From Sanguinoderma infundibulare (lineage: Eukaryota; Basidiomycota; Agaricomycetes; Polyporales; Polyporaceae): a stretch of 64,000 bases of DNA. Made by a program: the position numbers and the translations under genes. The notes under the pieces were generated by a model. It made no database searches. It was given only the letters and a program-made list of their open reading frames with translations, and had not been told where the DNA came from. Position 1 is the stretch's first letter. Each line of letters begins with the position of its first letter. This document shows positions 22,765 to 33,456 of the stretch, piece after piece. The DNA is taken from assembly GCA_032821775.1 (NCBI GenBank), contig JAVLRN010000008.1:2666001-2730000 (forward strand), read 5' to 3'.

Positions 22765-23659
22765 ATGAAGACCGCATTCGTCGCCCTTCTCTCCGCCGCC
22801 GTCGCCGCAACCGGCTATGCCTCTCTTCTCCGTCAGTTCTTCACCGCTGGTCCCGTTCACCTGCTTCCTTTGGCTGACGAAGGGAACGACCCATTAGCTC
22901 GCGATACCGCGTTCTGCACTGGCGCGACGACGGTTTCGACTTCCTCAATTCCAGTTGGCGCGAAGACGGTCGAGCTCAAGGAGCTCTCTTGCGACCCCCC
23001 TGTTATCAAGCGCCAGTCTAACACGGCGACTCCGAACGTGTGTGGCGAGCTATGTGTGTGGTCTCTTTCCAATCATGATACTACCGCGCCCTGATCTGAG
23101 CTATCGAACGAATCGGGTTATACAGGCCAGAACGTTTGCGCCGACAGTGGTTCGCTGCCCCCGGTTACAGAGGATTGTCAGGTCATTGTCGATGCGATCA
23201 CTATCCTCAACGGCTCTCAGCGTATGTTGCGTCTTCCACTAAGCGCTTCGTCTTTTACTAACGTAACAGCACCTTGTTTCCAATTTTCGCACCTCCGTCC
23301 CCACAGCCGCCAACTTCGAGGTTCAAGCGAACCACGCCCACACGTTGTCGTTCGGGACGTGCCGCTTCTTCTTTCAGAACCTTTCCCTCGAGCCAGTCGA
23401 GTACTGCTGGCTGTCTTTTGTACGCCGTGTCTCGCTTCGCTTGCAATGCTCTGGATTCCAACTAACAGCACGTTCGACTAGGCGCAAGTCGCGTCTGCTG
23501 CAGGCGCGGCTTGCTTCCCTCCCGTTCAGCCCGTGCACTCCGAGGGCCTATGCCTTTCGCCCGACGGGCTCTTCCAGGTCGGGTACGTATCTCGTTTCTT
23601 CGTGCGTGCCTTTTCTCCCTGCTAATCTGCTATCAACTCGCAGGGCTGCACACTCTTGA
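22765..23659 (+). CDS. Secreted Cys-rich protein (family copy B, without Thr repeat)
   Basis: Small secreted protein. The signal peptide is MKTAFVALLSAAVAATGYA. A short N-terminal part has CTGATTVSTSSIPVG and LKELSCD, where KR in VIKRQS could be a processing site. The family module follows: NVCGELC, an exon with NVCADSGSLPPVTEDC, AITILNG, LSFGTCRFFFQNLSLEPV, YCWLSF, AQVASAAGAACLPPVQPV and HSEGLCLS, ending VGAAHS. Four introns of about 60 nt. The first (after the CGELC codons) joins in frame only if it starts GTGTGG and ends at the second AG (GGCCAG). Unlike copies A and C it has no Thr-rich stalk, so the module can stand alone. Function unknown. Confidence 0.75.
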
Positions 23660-24279
23660 AAGGCGCAGTAGTGTTCCATGAGATGTTGTGAAATGTGTAT
23701 CACGTCCATGTATGCCCGCGCAGAAACAACGAGCCCAAGAAAGAAACATGTTTCAGAACCTACCTGAGTGGTGACATCCGACTCTCCGCACGATGCGCTT
23801 GCGGTCGCGGTGATTGGCCTTCTACTATGACTACTAACTAGTATGTATAATGGCCCCCTTCTTGTGCCTGCATCACCATCGGTGCCTATGTCGCTGGCAG
23901 GGCCCGGGAGCGAACTGCAATCGGAGCTGCAGTCTATCCCTATCGGGCAGAGTGACCGGTTCGCTACACCTCACCAATTACAAGCTACATCGATCGTGGC
24001 GACGGAATCACTCTCCCTTCTCTGCGACCATTCCCTTCCGTTCCGCCCTAGGCACCAGGAATCGCAAGATCGCCGATGACGATGTATATTTACATACGGC
24101 GCCTGTACCCCGACAAAATGTGGTACCGACTTCGCATGCCGACATGAGTTCCCTTATCCTCGCAAACTTTAGGATCCCAATGAGCTTGAAGCTCAAGTTC
24201 TATCGTAGACTCCTATGGATACATGCACCGTACAGTGATACCGCTCGCCCTTTCGCTTCGAGCCCCATATCTCCTCCCA
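23660..24279. other. Intergenic, convergent
   Basis: This lies between copy B and ADE2. A 150-codon plus-strand frame (23850-24302) overlaps the ADE2 end and has no recognised feature. Confidence 0.5.
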
Positions 24280-26257
24280 CTAACTGCTCCGAGCCTTTCT
24301 AGCGGCCTCGTACGCATCCCAACCAACCTCGGCGATCTTGTCGACCTTGCCGAGGACCTCGGTCTCGAGCGCCTTCAAATACTCCTCCATCGCCTTCACT
24401 AGATCGGGCCGGCCGGAAGACAAGGTGCGAACGGCGAGCAAACCGGCGTTCGTGCCGTTGTTGATCGCGACGGTAGCGACGGGTATGCCACGCTAGGGAA
24501 GGCCCGGTTAATAAAGGACGAAGAGAACAGACATGCTATCCCGAACGTACCGGCATTTGCACGATGCTGTACAGCGAATCGGCACCGTCGAGTGAGCTTC
24601 CCTTGACAGGTACGCCGATGACAGGCAGGGCGGTCATCGCTGCCACCATGCCGGGCAGGTGGGCCGCTCCGCCCGCACCAGCGATGATGACCCTCAGCCC
24701 CCTCGCGGCCGCCGACCGTGCATACTCGACGAGCCGGTCGGGGGTTCGGTGTGCGGACACAATCGTCAGCTCGTATGGGATCTCGAAGCGGTTGAGGATG
24801 TCTGCTGCGGGAAGCATGACAGGAAGATCCGAGTCGGAGCCCATGATTACGCCGACTAGGGGTTGCTTGTGCGAGAAGCCGCGCTCGGGGAAGAGCGGCG
24901 CGTACAGGTCCAGTTCTTGGGGGTCGTGACCGCCGGGGAGGTTCATGAGCAGAGGGCGGAGGCGACGACTGAGCTGCGCATCCGAGTCCGCGACGACGGT
25001 GATGTGTCCCATCTTGCGGCCCTTGCGGGTTTCCGACTTGCCGTATAGGTGCACGCGTGCGCCGGGGACGGTAAGGGCAAAGTTGGAGAAAGAAGTTACC
25101 TCGGAGGGGGAAGAAGAGGCGCCAACGATGTTGAGCATACATGCGGAGGGGACCTTCAGAGCGGGAGAACCGAGAGGGAGATCAAGAATGGCTCGAAGGT
25201 GGTTTTCGTATTGAGAAGTCTCGCATGCCTCGATGGTGTAATGACCTGAGTTGTGCGGCCGAGGCGCGATTTCGTTCAGGTACACTGTCCCTGTAGGTCG
25301 AAATGAGATGTGGAGTCATGTCAATGGGATGAAGAACAACGAACCGTCAGCCAAGAGAAACATCTCGACACCGAAGACCCCGGCACCCTTGAGGGTTTTG
25401 ACCGCGTTCTCGGCAACAGCACGTGCACGTGCCGCTATCGAGGGATCGCGACTGCGAAGGGGTGCAAATACTAGATGGCAGATATTTTGCTTGTGCACGG
25501 TCTCCACAGCCGGGTATGAAATGACCTCTCCAGATCGGGAGCGAACGACCATTACAGCGATCTCCTTCACGAACGGCACCCACTTCTCCGCGTACAGCGC
25601 TCGGCCACCGAGAGCAGCAATAGCCTCCTCTGCTTGGGAGAGCTCATTCAACGCGAAGTTCCCTCGTCCGTCGTAGGCAAGGGTCCGGCTTTTCAGCATG
25701 AGGGGGAGACCGAGCTGGTCGGCTACGGCGTGAATCGACTCTACGGTTGACTCGACTTGGAGGAAGTCGGAGACGGGACAACCGGCGTCGCGTAGGTGCA
25801 GCTTCTGTACGTACTTGTCCTGGATGACCTTGATTGTGAAGGGGCCTGGGTGCACACCGAGCGGGACCTTGGTTTCGAGTTCCTCGAGGACGCTGACTTC
25901 CACGTGCTCGATCTCTACGGTAAGGACGTCGACCTTCGACGATAGTTCCAAGATTTTTTTGGGATCTGCGAAAGAGCCGTCGATGTGCGAAAGGGCTGGG
26001 GAACGGGGAGCGACGACCTGCTTGGCCGGTCCATTTTCGCCTACATCGAGAACGACGACGTCGATGTTGAGGAGAGAAGCGGACGCGGCTAACATGCGCC
26101 CTAGTTGTCCACCGCCTATGAAGTAGTCGGGTAAACATTGTGTCACCGGAAAGATGCAGAAACTGCGACGATTCGAAGATGTCAGTGCACTCATACTTGA
26201 CATAAAAAAGTGCGAGGAGGACACACTCCCACCTAAGATCCCGACGACCTTGTCCAT
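24280..26257 (-). CDS. ADE2: Phosphoribosylaminoimidazole carboxylase (AIR carboxylase)
   Basis: Purine biosynthesis enzyme converting AIR to CAIR. In fungi it is a fusion of a PurK-like ATP-grasp domain and a PurE-like domain. The first exon is MDKVVGILG from ATG 26257; after an intron the frame continues [15 protein letters not shown]. The ATP-grasp part includes [46 protein letters not shown] and [19 protein letters not shown]. The C-terminal PurE part has [30 protein letters not shown] and [19 protein letters not shown], and ends at TAG 24280-24282 after EAARKARSS. The full fusion length (about 580 residues) is present. It is divergent from RSA3 with 232 bp between the start codons. Confidence 0.95.
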
Positions 26258-26489
26258 GGCCTTAAACAATCTTCTGGGCTCGTGACGCTGTTAATTTGGC
26301 AAAGCGAACGAGCGAGATGACGGTCGAGGACAAGTTGAAGGTGACCGTTGGGTGACCGGCAAGATCGGACATTCAATGCACCTCAAAATCGCAAGCGCCG
26401 AAGATCAAAGTTTCTCTGCATCCTCCCAACATCCTCCTCCTCCCAATCCCACTCGCAACGACGGTTATCGTACCTATTCTACTGGACCG
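26258..26489. promoter_or_regulatory. Bidirectional promoter region (ADE2 / RSA3)
   Basis: 232 bp between divergent start codons; no clear TATA element. An in-frame ATG at 26352 upstream of RSA3 could extend that protein. Confidence 0.45.
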
Positions 26490-27142
26490 ATGGCCCCGAC
26501 ACCTGCCAGACCCCCCGCCCCTAGAAAACGGACGAGGAAGAGAAAGCGCCGCGCCGTTTCGTCTTCCGAATCGTCGTCATCCGATGATTCCTCTTCCTCT
26601 TCCGAAGCACCCAACCAGGCCCTCATTCGGGTGCCGGCAAAGTCAGCGAAGAAACCCCAGCCAGAACCTAGCGAAGCTTCATCGACATCCTCTTCTTCGT
26701 CTGATTCAGACTCGGACTCAGGTTCTGAAGTCGAGGCTCCAGCTCCCTCGCCCCAGACCGCGGCGCCACAAAAAACTGCTCGACGATCGCCCTCTCCTAC
26801 CCCGCCGCCCTCGTCATTGCCACCATTCTTACCTCCGGAAAACGCGTTGGGGCAGGAGCAGCAGGACGAACGGCTTTTGAAGGAACGATTTAGGAAGTTT
26901 TGGATGGCGTCAGTGGCTGATGCGTTCAAGGACGATCTCGAGGAAATCCGCAAGGTGCGTCCGCTGGCCGTTTGAATCCCTCCTCCTTATGAACCACTCC
27001 GCAGGAGCCCAACATGACGACGTCAAGATTAGAGATGCTCATTGACTCGTTGGCGGCTGGAGGCGACGTTCTCACAGCCTCGCAGGTGGGGCCGGACAGT
27101 AGTATGACAGAGATGGAGATCGTACTGGAGCACAATGCATGA
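26490..27142 (+). CDS. RSA3: Ribosome assembly protein 3 (Rsa3 domain)
   Basis: Probable nucleolar 60S assembly factor. The chosen start is ATG 26490 (MAPTPARPPAPRKRTRKRK); the 46 codons upstream from 26352 are in frame but weakly conserved in character. The N-terminal half is disordered: a basic patch resembling a nuclear localisation signal (RKRTRKRKRRA), then Ser/Asp/Glu runs and Pro-rich linkers. The Rsa3 domain is at the C-terminus: RFRKFWMASVADAFKDDLEE, then across an intron (26955-27004) EPNMTTSRLEMLIDSLAAG. Stop TGA at 27140-27142. Domain identity rests on the FRKFW...DAFKDDL...LIDSLAAG pattern, which I recognise but could not search. Confidence 0.75.
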
Positions 27143-27729
27143 CCCCTCGCTACATCAAGTGCTGCAAGTCCTGTAACCTGCCCGCTACGCTTCTAGCACG
27201 AGGCTCGTCCGCATCCCTCTCCTTTCCCGTCCACTCTACCCTTCTCGTCCAGGATCTGGACGCAGGCGAGTGCCTGATCTGAAGCTGCATCCCGACCCAC
27301 GCATGCGCTGTCGCGCGTCCAGTTCTTTTGCATTATCTGGGTGGCCTTATGCCCAGCCAGGCATACCGTGCTGCAAAAATCTTTCCTAAATAACAAAACG
27401 AAGTGTGTGTGGTGCCTCGCATCTAACGGCACACGGCACTCGTAATCTGACTGCTGCGTCCCTAACTCTGCCCTAGTAGTTAGAAGACTATTCGGGTCCT
27501 CGTGTACAACCCCTGAACGCGGGCGTCGTGGTTGGCCCAGGGTCGCAGTCGTTATCGGAACGCCATTACATCGTCGACGGCGTCATTTAGTGTTGGTCTG
27601 GTGTGGGACGCCGTGAAGGTCACTGGGCCGATCGCTGCCGGCCGTGGCTTATAAAGCGATCTATGTTGAACTTGCTGCGGTCACTGCACTTGCAACCTGC
27701 CAGCTCTTCCGATACCCGTCTGCTCCAGC
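27143..27729. other. Intergenic with promoter of the epoxide hydrolase
   Basis: No coding sequence recognised. A TATAAA at 27650-27655 lies 80 bp before the next start codon and is the likely core promoter. Confidence 0.5.
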
Positions 27730-29381
27730 ATGGCAACAGCACAAGAAACATCTTTCAAGGTCTCTATACCGGATCCGGATATTGAACTCCTTCGCAAGAA
27801 ACTCGACCTCGTCCGTTTTCCGGACGAACTCGATGACGCAGGATGGGAATACGGAGTGCCGCTCGCTCACGTTCAACGGCTCGTCGCGCGCTGGAAGGAC
27901 GGTTTCGACTGGCGCAAGTTTGAGGAGGAAATCAACAAAATCCCGCAATTCACGCGCGACATCGAAGTGGAAGGGTTCGGGACGCTGAACGTCCACTACG
28001 TGCATCAGCGCAGCCAGCTTGATAACGCTATCCCGTTATTATTCGTACACGGCTGTGAGTGCTAACTTGGGTCGCGTTCTGTGTCGATTTATGCGTTCAC
28101 TGACTGCCACTCACTCACTAGGGCCCGGTCATTTCTTGGAGGTTAGAAAGATCCTCCCCTTGCTGACGTCACCGGGGTCTCCGGACCAGCCAAGCTTTCA
28201 CGTCGTCGCCTTGAGCCTTCCAGGCTTTGGTTTCTCTGAAGCTCCGAAGAAAAGTGGCTTTGCTTCCCATCAGTATGCGGAGGTATGAGGTGTCTTCGAC
28301 AGGTCACGAGCCTTTAGTCATAACATTGCATTCCCTCGACTCAACCAGGTTGCGAACAAGCTCATGATCAGCCTTGGTTACAATGAGTATGGTACGTCGT
28401 ACTAATCGCTTCTGAAGGGATGCCACACTCAGGGTGTCTTGCTTCAAGTCGTTCAAGGTGGAGATTGGGGTCACTATGTGAGCGAGAAAAGGATCAGCAT
28501 CCGGAACGCACCCGCTCAACCAATACCTATAGATCGCTGGTTACCTTGCCACCTTCTATGCGCATGTAAACGTCAAGGGTTGGCTTTCCAATTTCCCGAA
28601 GTGCGTAATGACATAACTATCCTAGTGCGTTTGACGGCTAGGGCTAAACTTACTGTCAGCGCACTCCCGCCCTCGCTATGGGGTTCGCCATGGCTCTACC
28701 TCACGCATCTCGTCACTCCATACGCCGAACGGGAGAGGAAGGGATTGGAGACGACAGCAGCGTTCAGGCAGCGAGGCCGCGGCTACATGCACGAGCAAGC
28801 CACTCGGCCACAGACGCTGGGCTATTCCCTTGCGGACTCCCCGGCGGGTCTCTTGGCCTGGATTTACGAAAAACTGATCACTTGGACGGACTCGTACCCG
28901 TGGGAGGATGACGAAGGTATGGTGATCAATACATCAAAACCCGCTGGATATTTATTGCTCACGATTTTTGTGCTGACAGTCCTGGAGTGGGTGTCGATTT
29001 ATTGGTTCTCTCGTGCTGGACCGGCTGCATCCCTCCGGATCTACAAGGAGATGACGGATGGCTTCAGATATGCCGCCGTCGAAGGGGTAAAGTGGACCTC
29101 GATTCCTTTGGGATTCGCGTACTTTCCCAAGGAGTTAACCCAGGTTCCGCGGAAGTAAGTCGAACTTGACTCTCGTATTCATTGGTTTTCGTGGGTTCTG
29201 ATGCTCCATTCACAGGTGGTTGCGGACCCTTGGCAATGTAGTTTTCGAGTCTGTGCATTCTCACGGGGGACACTTCGCAGCCCATGAGGAGCCTGAGGAG
29301 CTTGTGAGGGATATCAGGAACATGTTCGGTAGAGGTGGACCTGCTTTCGCCGTGGTCCCGGGGAGGAACGGGTATGCTTGA
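27730..29381 (+). CDS. Epoxide hydrolase, alpha/beta fold
   Basis: Hydrolyses epoxides to diols; in fungi these enzymes detoxify or serve secondary metabolism. The start is ATG 27730 ([20 protein letters not shown]). The N-terminal EHN domain reads [19 protein letters not shown], with [20 protein letters not shown] and [10 protein letters not shown]. The core fold spans several introns: LLFVHG + WPGHFLEV forms the oxyanion site, [18 protein letters not shown] follows, and the nucleophile Asp is in [10 protein letters not shown]. The lid contains [17 protein letters not shown], and the [19 protein letters not shown] segment carries a Tyr expected to polarise the epoxide. The catalytic His is in [20 protein letters not shown]. 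Length is about 410 residues, normal for the soluble, non-anchored type. No signal peptide. The stop is at 29379-29381. Confidence 0.9.
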
Positions 29382-29664
29382 CTATTGTGAGGCTGACAAA
29401 GACATGTTAAAAACAAGTATCGTATCAGTTTTGTACCTGCTGCGGTGCTATACACTGGCATGCAGAGGGTCGGGGAAGGTGCTTCAGTTTCTACTACGTT
29501 CTAGGCCGCTATTACAGTGAGCCGCACTCATTTACAACAAAGGCCGCTGTATGGCGACTGATGGTCAGATACGAGCTGGCACAAACGACAATCGCCGACG
29601 AACTGCAGCCCTAATGCCGACGCCGCTCCTCTTCGCTCCCGGAGAGCACCCGAGTACGGTCTCG

Positions 29665-29709
29665 ACACGTCGTAATTGGTCACGGCGTACCACCACACGT
29701 CGTAATTGG
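29665..29709. repeat. 15-bp direct repeat, two copies
   Basis: ACACGTCGTAATTGG occurs exactly at 29665-29679 and again at 29695-29709, with a 15-bp spacer. Confidence 0.8.
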
Positions 29710-30614
29710 CCATGCTGTTCGTATTTCGGCGTGGGCTGTCCAAAGGTCAATCACAATGCGGCGTATGGATCGATTCGCTCTTCGCTCGTCCACAAGGCTG
29801 AGCAGCATCATGCCTCCATGGCGGCCGAGCCTAGAAAAGAGACACTTTCGACGGACGTCACGTCGATCCAATGATGTCGTACGTAAGAAGGCTAATTCTG
29901 TTTAGACGTCGAGGACTCGGCGAGCGACACCGATGGCCCGCTCTGTTGGCCACTCCGCCCGTGCCTGTATGTTCTCGAGAAGCTGTCCGTGCCTCGCTTC
30001 TAATCCACCGATCGCACGGAGCCATTCTGCCGTCCGTCAGGCTGTCTTCCGGAGCGCTGCAACAGTCGCCCAGCGATGTCTTCCCCGCCAGCGACAGTGC
30101 CTGAGTCTCCCTCTCCCGGCTTACCATTTCTCGGCCCGATCCAGCTCAACTGCCCAGCTCGCTTCTCGTGCGAAACACCATCTCTATCCTCGGAGGACCC
30201 TGATGCTTGAAAACCGGAAAGCTTACAAGAAAGATGTCCAAAAATAGATGCTAGAGGCCAAGGACGATGCCTCCTCGCGTCTTGCCTCCTGACAGCCGAA
30301 CTCGAGAGTGGTCCGCCATGCTCAGTCAAGGGATGTCATGTTCAAGGCACGTCCCGGTTCCAATTCATGATGCCGCACGCCAGCGATGCGGTGTTCCTCC
30401 CAAAGTCCTCGGTCTTCTCGAATTCATCCGCTCGGACCCATGTCCATCTTTCGCGCCGCATCATGTTCTCGCCCTGACCTGGACATTTCAGCTGACGCGT
30501 GCAGTATGCTCTGGTTCACAAGGCGGCACATTCCATCCCTGATGTCTGCCGAGATCGGTCCCAGGGCGAACGATGTCTAACTTGTGGGGGAAGGATGGTC
30601 GACCCGGTCCGCGA

Positions 30615-30620
30615 TATAAA
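30615..30620 (+). promoter_or_regulatory. TATA box of secreted copy C
   Basis: TATAAA 98 bp before the start codon. The flanks GGAAGGATGGT and GCGATATAAAG, plus downstream TTCAGAGGA and CCCTC.AAGAG, are shared with the copy A promoter. Confidence 0.6.
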
Positions 30621-30712
30621 GATCTGCGCGGACACGTTCTCTCCCTTCAGAGGATTCAAGCCCTCGAAGAGCTTCAAGCACCGATCGACTCTGCCACTTG
30701 TCACGTCGAGCT

Positions 30713-31852
30713 ATGAACACTTGGGCAGCACTCCTCACCCTCCTCGTGTGTGCGTTGAGCAGCACGGCGCTCACGACGCCGAACTTCCGCGGTGTGTCCC
30801 ATACGTCTTCCCTACAGAACCTCTTTGAACGCTCTGACCTGACGGGTCTGTTTTTAGTCCGGCAGGCATCCGACTCCGGCTCGAGCACGATGTGCAGCTC
30901 CGGCGTGGAACCCATTATGAAAGCGGCCTCGTCGATCCCGTTCCGCAACGGGACTGTCCAAATGCACAAATACTCTTGTGATGCTCCAACAAACACAGCC
31001 TTGTCTCCGGTGGCCGCCAACGAGTGCAGCGAAGACGACGGCGTCTGGGGCTGGCTCGAGGGCATCCTCTGGTGGTTCTTCCCCAACCCGGATTGCTCAA
31101 AGCCGAAGCCGAAGCCCACGACGTCGGTCAAGACCGTCACGAAGGCGACGACGACCACGCGCACCGACACCGTGACCTCGGTTTCTGTATCCGTCTCAGC
31201 CACAACGGAGACTGCGACTGCAACGACCACCGCGACAGAAGTTACGACTGTGGTCGAAAGCACGACGGCGGTGGTCACTGTGACTAGCACTGCGTCCAGT
31301 GCCGCCCCGAGCTCGACGGCAAAGGACGTGTGCGGAGAGCTCTGCACGAATGACTGCAACGAGTTCGGACAGCTCCCGCCCACTACGGACGACTGCCAAC
31401 AGCTCGTCAACGCCATCACCATCCTCAACGGCATGATCAGCAAGTGTTTCCCTTCGGTGTTCATCCCATCAATCCATGCTTACAGACCGTGACCACTCCG
31501 CACAGACCCGGATTTCACAGTGGACCCGAACCACGGCGAGGCGATCACGTTTGGGACGTGCCGGTTCTTCTTTGAGAACCTCAGTCCCCAGCCGCTCACG
31601 TACTGCTGGCCCGCCTTTGTACGTGTCCCCAGCCTGATTTTCCAGTAGGAACGATACTCACCGAAGTGTACGCATATAGGTCCAGGTCGCTTCTGCCGCA
31701 GCGAGCGAGTGTCTGCCCCCTACCCAGCCGGTGAATTCGGAAGGGCTTTGCATCGCCAGAGACAGCACTTGGGAAGTCGGGTACGTCATCTGGAGCTTCA
31801 TACTCCTCAACATGGCACTCATATTTACACATCTAGTGTTGCACACTCCTAA
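30713..31852 (+). CDS. Secreted Thr-rich, Cys-rich protein (family copy C)
   Basis: Close relative of copy A. The signal peptide MNTWAALLTLLVCALSSTAL is nearly identical. The first intron falls at the same place (after the LTTPNFR codons). The N-terminal domain has TMCSSGVEP and MHKYSCDAP. A Trp-rich insert (GVWGWLEGILWWFFPNPDC) is not found in copies A or B. The Thr-rich stalk is shorter (one ATTTTRTDTVTS unit plus VSVSVSATTETATATTT). The C-terminal module is complete: DVCGELCTNDCNEFGQLPP, TTDDCQQLVNAITILNG, ITFGTCRFFFENLSPQPL, TYCWPAF, VQVASAAASECLPPTQPV and NSEGLCIARDSTWEVGVAHS, with stop at 31850-31852. The intron 31440-31505 seems to use a GC donor (A then GCAAGT), needed to keep the frame into NPDFTVD. 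Function unknown; probably extracellular. Confidence 0.75.
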
Positions 31853-32596
31853 AGGCAACAACCTGTACGGTGATATGTAGCACGATCACGTACCTCCCGT
31901 AGTCCTGCAATGAATACCCGGCCCCGTCGCTTCACGTCTTCATGATACCTCCTGCCTCCGACAGACGCAGCTAAGTTCCAGCCGCTTAGTGAGCGTCGTC
32001 TAGATCTATCACATAGAGAAGTCCCGAGTTACAATGTCCTGTGAAGGGCCAGCCACCATGAGCTCGTGCGCTCCGGGCAATGCCTGCTCGAATCCAATGC
32101 ACTTGTCTTGGCCACACCCGGCGCACTCGCCAGCTTCTGCTTCACAATCTGCTCGGTGCTCGCCTAGCCCCTTCACCTTCAGGCCCGTCACGTTGTCGTC
32201 GAGCCGCAACTGACCCACGACCGCCTCCAACGTCTGTCTTCTGCCTACTAATACCTACCGGCGCCTCAGGCTGACCCTGGGCGGGATGTGCTGCTGAGGT
32301 ACCGGATCAACGACCTCGGGTTGCGAGTCCCCGGCCTTGATGACGCGCTTGTGCATCCTGTGTTTTTGTGCACGGACGGGGAGGTGGACAAGCCTGGAGG
32401 GCGCCGAGCGCGGTGGCGGCGTGACTGCCGACAGCTGGTGGGATGTCGGGCGCCTATGCCCGTCCAGTGGTTGAGTCCCTGGCGCGGACCCGCCCTCAGC
32501 CTACATGAAGTAGCTACATAGGACCGCGCGAAGTAATCGCCCATCGCGAACAATGTTGTACAAATTGATTGCTATACACCTGGCCACATGCCATAT
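31853..32596. other. Intergenic, convergent
   Basis: This lies between copy C and SUS1. GC-rich open frames (plus 32288-32521, minus 32009-32230) carry no recognised motif. Nothing else was seen. Confidence 0.5.
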
Positions 32597-33090
32597 TCAA
32601 GTGAACTCGATTTGCCTCTCCAACAGCTTACGAATGACGCCAACTATCTCCTGTCGAGTACTGACTGGGACGTCTTCTAGCACGTGTCAACGTCTATAAC
32701 TCGTTTCTGAGACCATAGGGTGTAGCAAAGCGTACCTTCAGCCAGAGGGAAAAGCTCAGCAAGAAGCACCTCGACCGAAGCTCCGCCGCTGTCCTCGGCT
32801 TTCCGTGCCTTTTCTTCCAACCCGACGTCAGTCAACACAAGTGCCGCACCCTCGCCCAGCCCAAGCAAGATACCTTTACTGATGTCCTTCCACTTGTCAA
32901 TCCACCCGCTCTCATTCAATTCGCGCGCCAAACGGGCGCATATCCTGCAATACAGTGAACAGCGTCAGACAACTTTCCCGACGATGGAACGGTAAGGAAA
33001 AAAAATGCTCGCCTGTCCCAGTCACCGTTCTCTATCATACGTCGCCTCAGCGGCTCATACAGACTCGCATTCCGTGCGTCCTTGTGCATG
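32597..33090 (-). CDS. SUS1: SUS1/ENY2 transcription and mRNA-export factor
   Basis: Small helical subunit shared by the SAGA deubiquitinase module and the TREX-2 export complex at the nuclear pore. Three exons from ATG 33090. Exon 1 is MHKDARNASLYEPLRRRMIE followed by NGDWDR. Exon 2 contains ICARLARELNESGWIDKWKD, matching the ENY2 pattern ..L.ARL.ECGW.D..K. Exon 3 gives DVPVSTRQEIVGVIRKLLER and ends QIEFT at TGA (32597-32599). Total about 121 residues, against roughly 95-100 for typical members. The extra length is an alanine/leucine and charged insert (LGEGAALVLTDVGLEEKARK) between helices 2 and 3. Both introns have GT-AG ends. No nuclear signal is expected for so small a protein. It lies downstream of the lysine gene on the same strand. 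Confidence 0.8.
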
Positions 33091-33456
33091 GGTGGTATCG
33101 CGATGGTGGTCGTGGTTCAAGTCCATGAGGCGCCGGCCGGACCAAGGGGGTGGATGTTATGTGCGTCTAGCGGCTTGAGCTTGTCGAGTTCGGATCCTTC
33201 TCAGAGTTCACGCCCTCGAGGAGCTCTTGATCGGGTTTCCGTCCAAGTTCACCTGCATCCCTTTCACCTCCCATGCGATCGAGCTCATGCAGTATGCGCT
33301 TGCAGACTCTTGTATCTTACGCCGCCCCTGGCACACTCGCAGCTCAAGTGCTAAGGAGTCAACGTTCAACATTAAGTCCACTGTCCAGATATTCCGGACT
33401 GTGCGATATATAATCAGTATCCAGTGGTATCTATACACAGCTCCCTCTAGACACCC
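33091..33456. other. SUS1 promoter and 3' flank of the LKR/SDH gene
   Basis: 366 bp between two minus-strand genes. An ATATATAA stretch near 33406-33413 could be an AT-rich 3' signal of the upstream gene. Nothing else was recognised. Confidence 0.45.

Larger units (their letters stand above)
29382..30712. other. 1.3 kb without a recognised gene
   Basis: No family motif seen on either strand. Contains a pair of 15-bp direct repeats (29665-29679 and 29695-29709) and, at the right end, the promoter of secreted copy C. Confidence 0.5.

Noticed and set aside
23850..24302. 150-codon plus-strand frame with several Cys and His at the start
   Set aside because: Runs into the ADE2 3' end antisense, no secretion signal, no repeat of the Cys pattern elsewhere.
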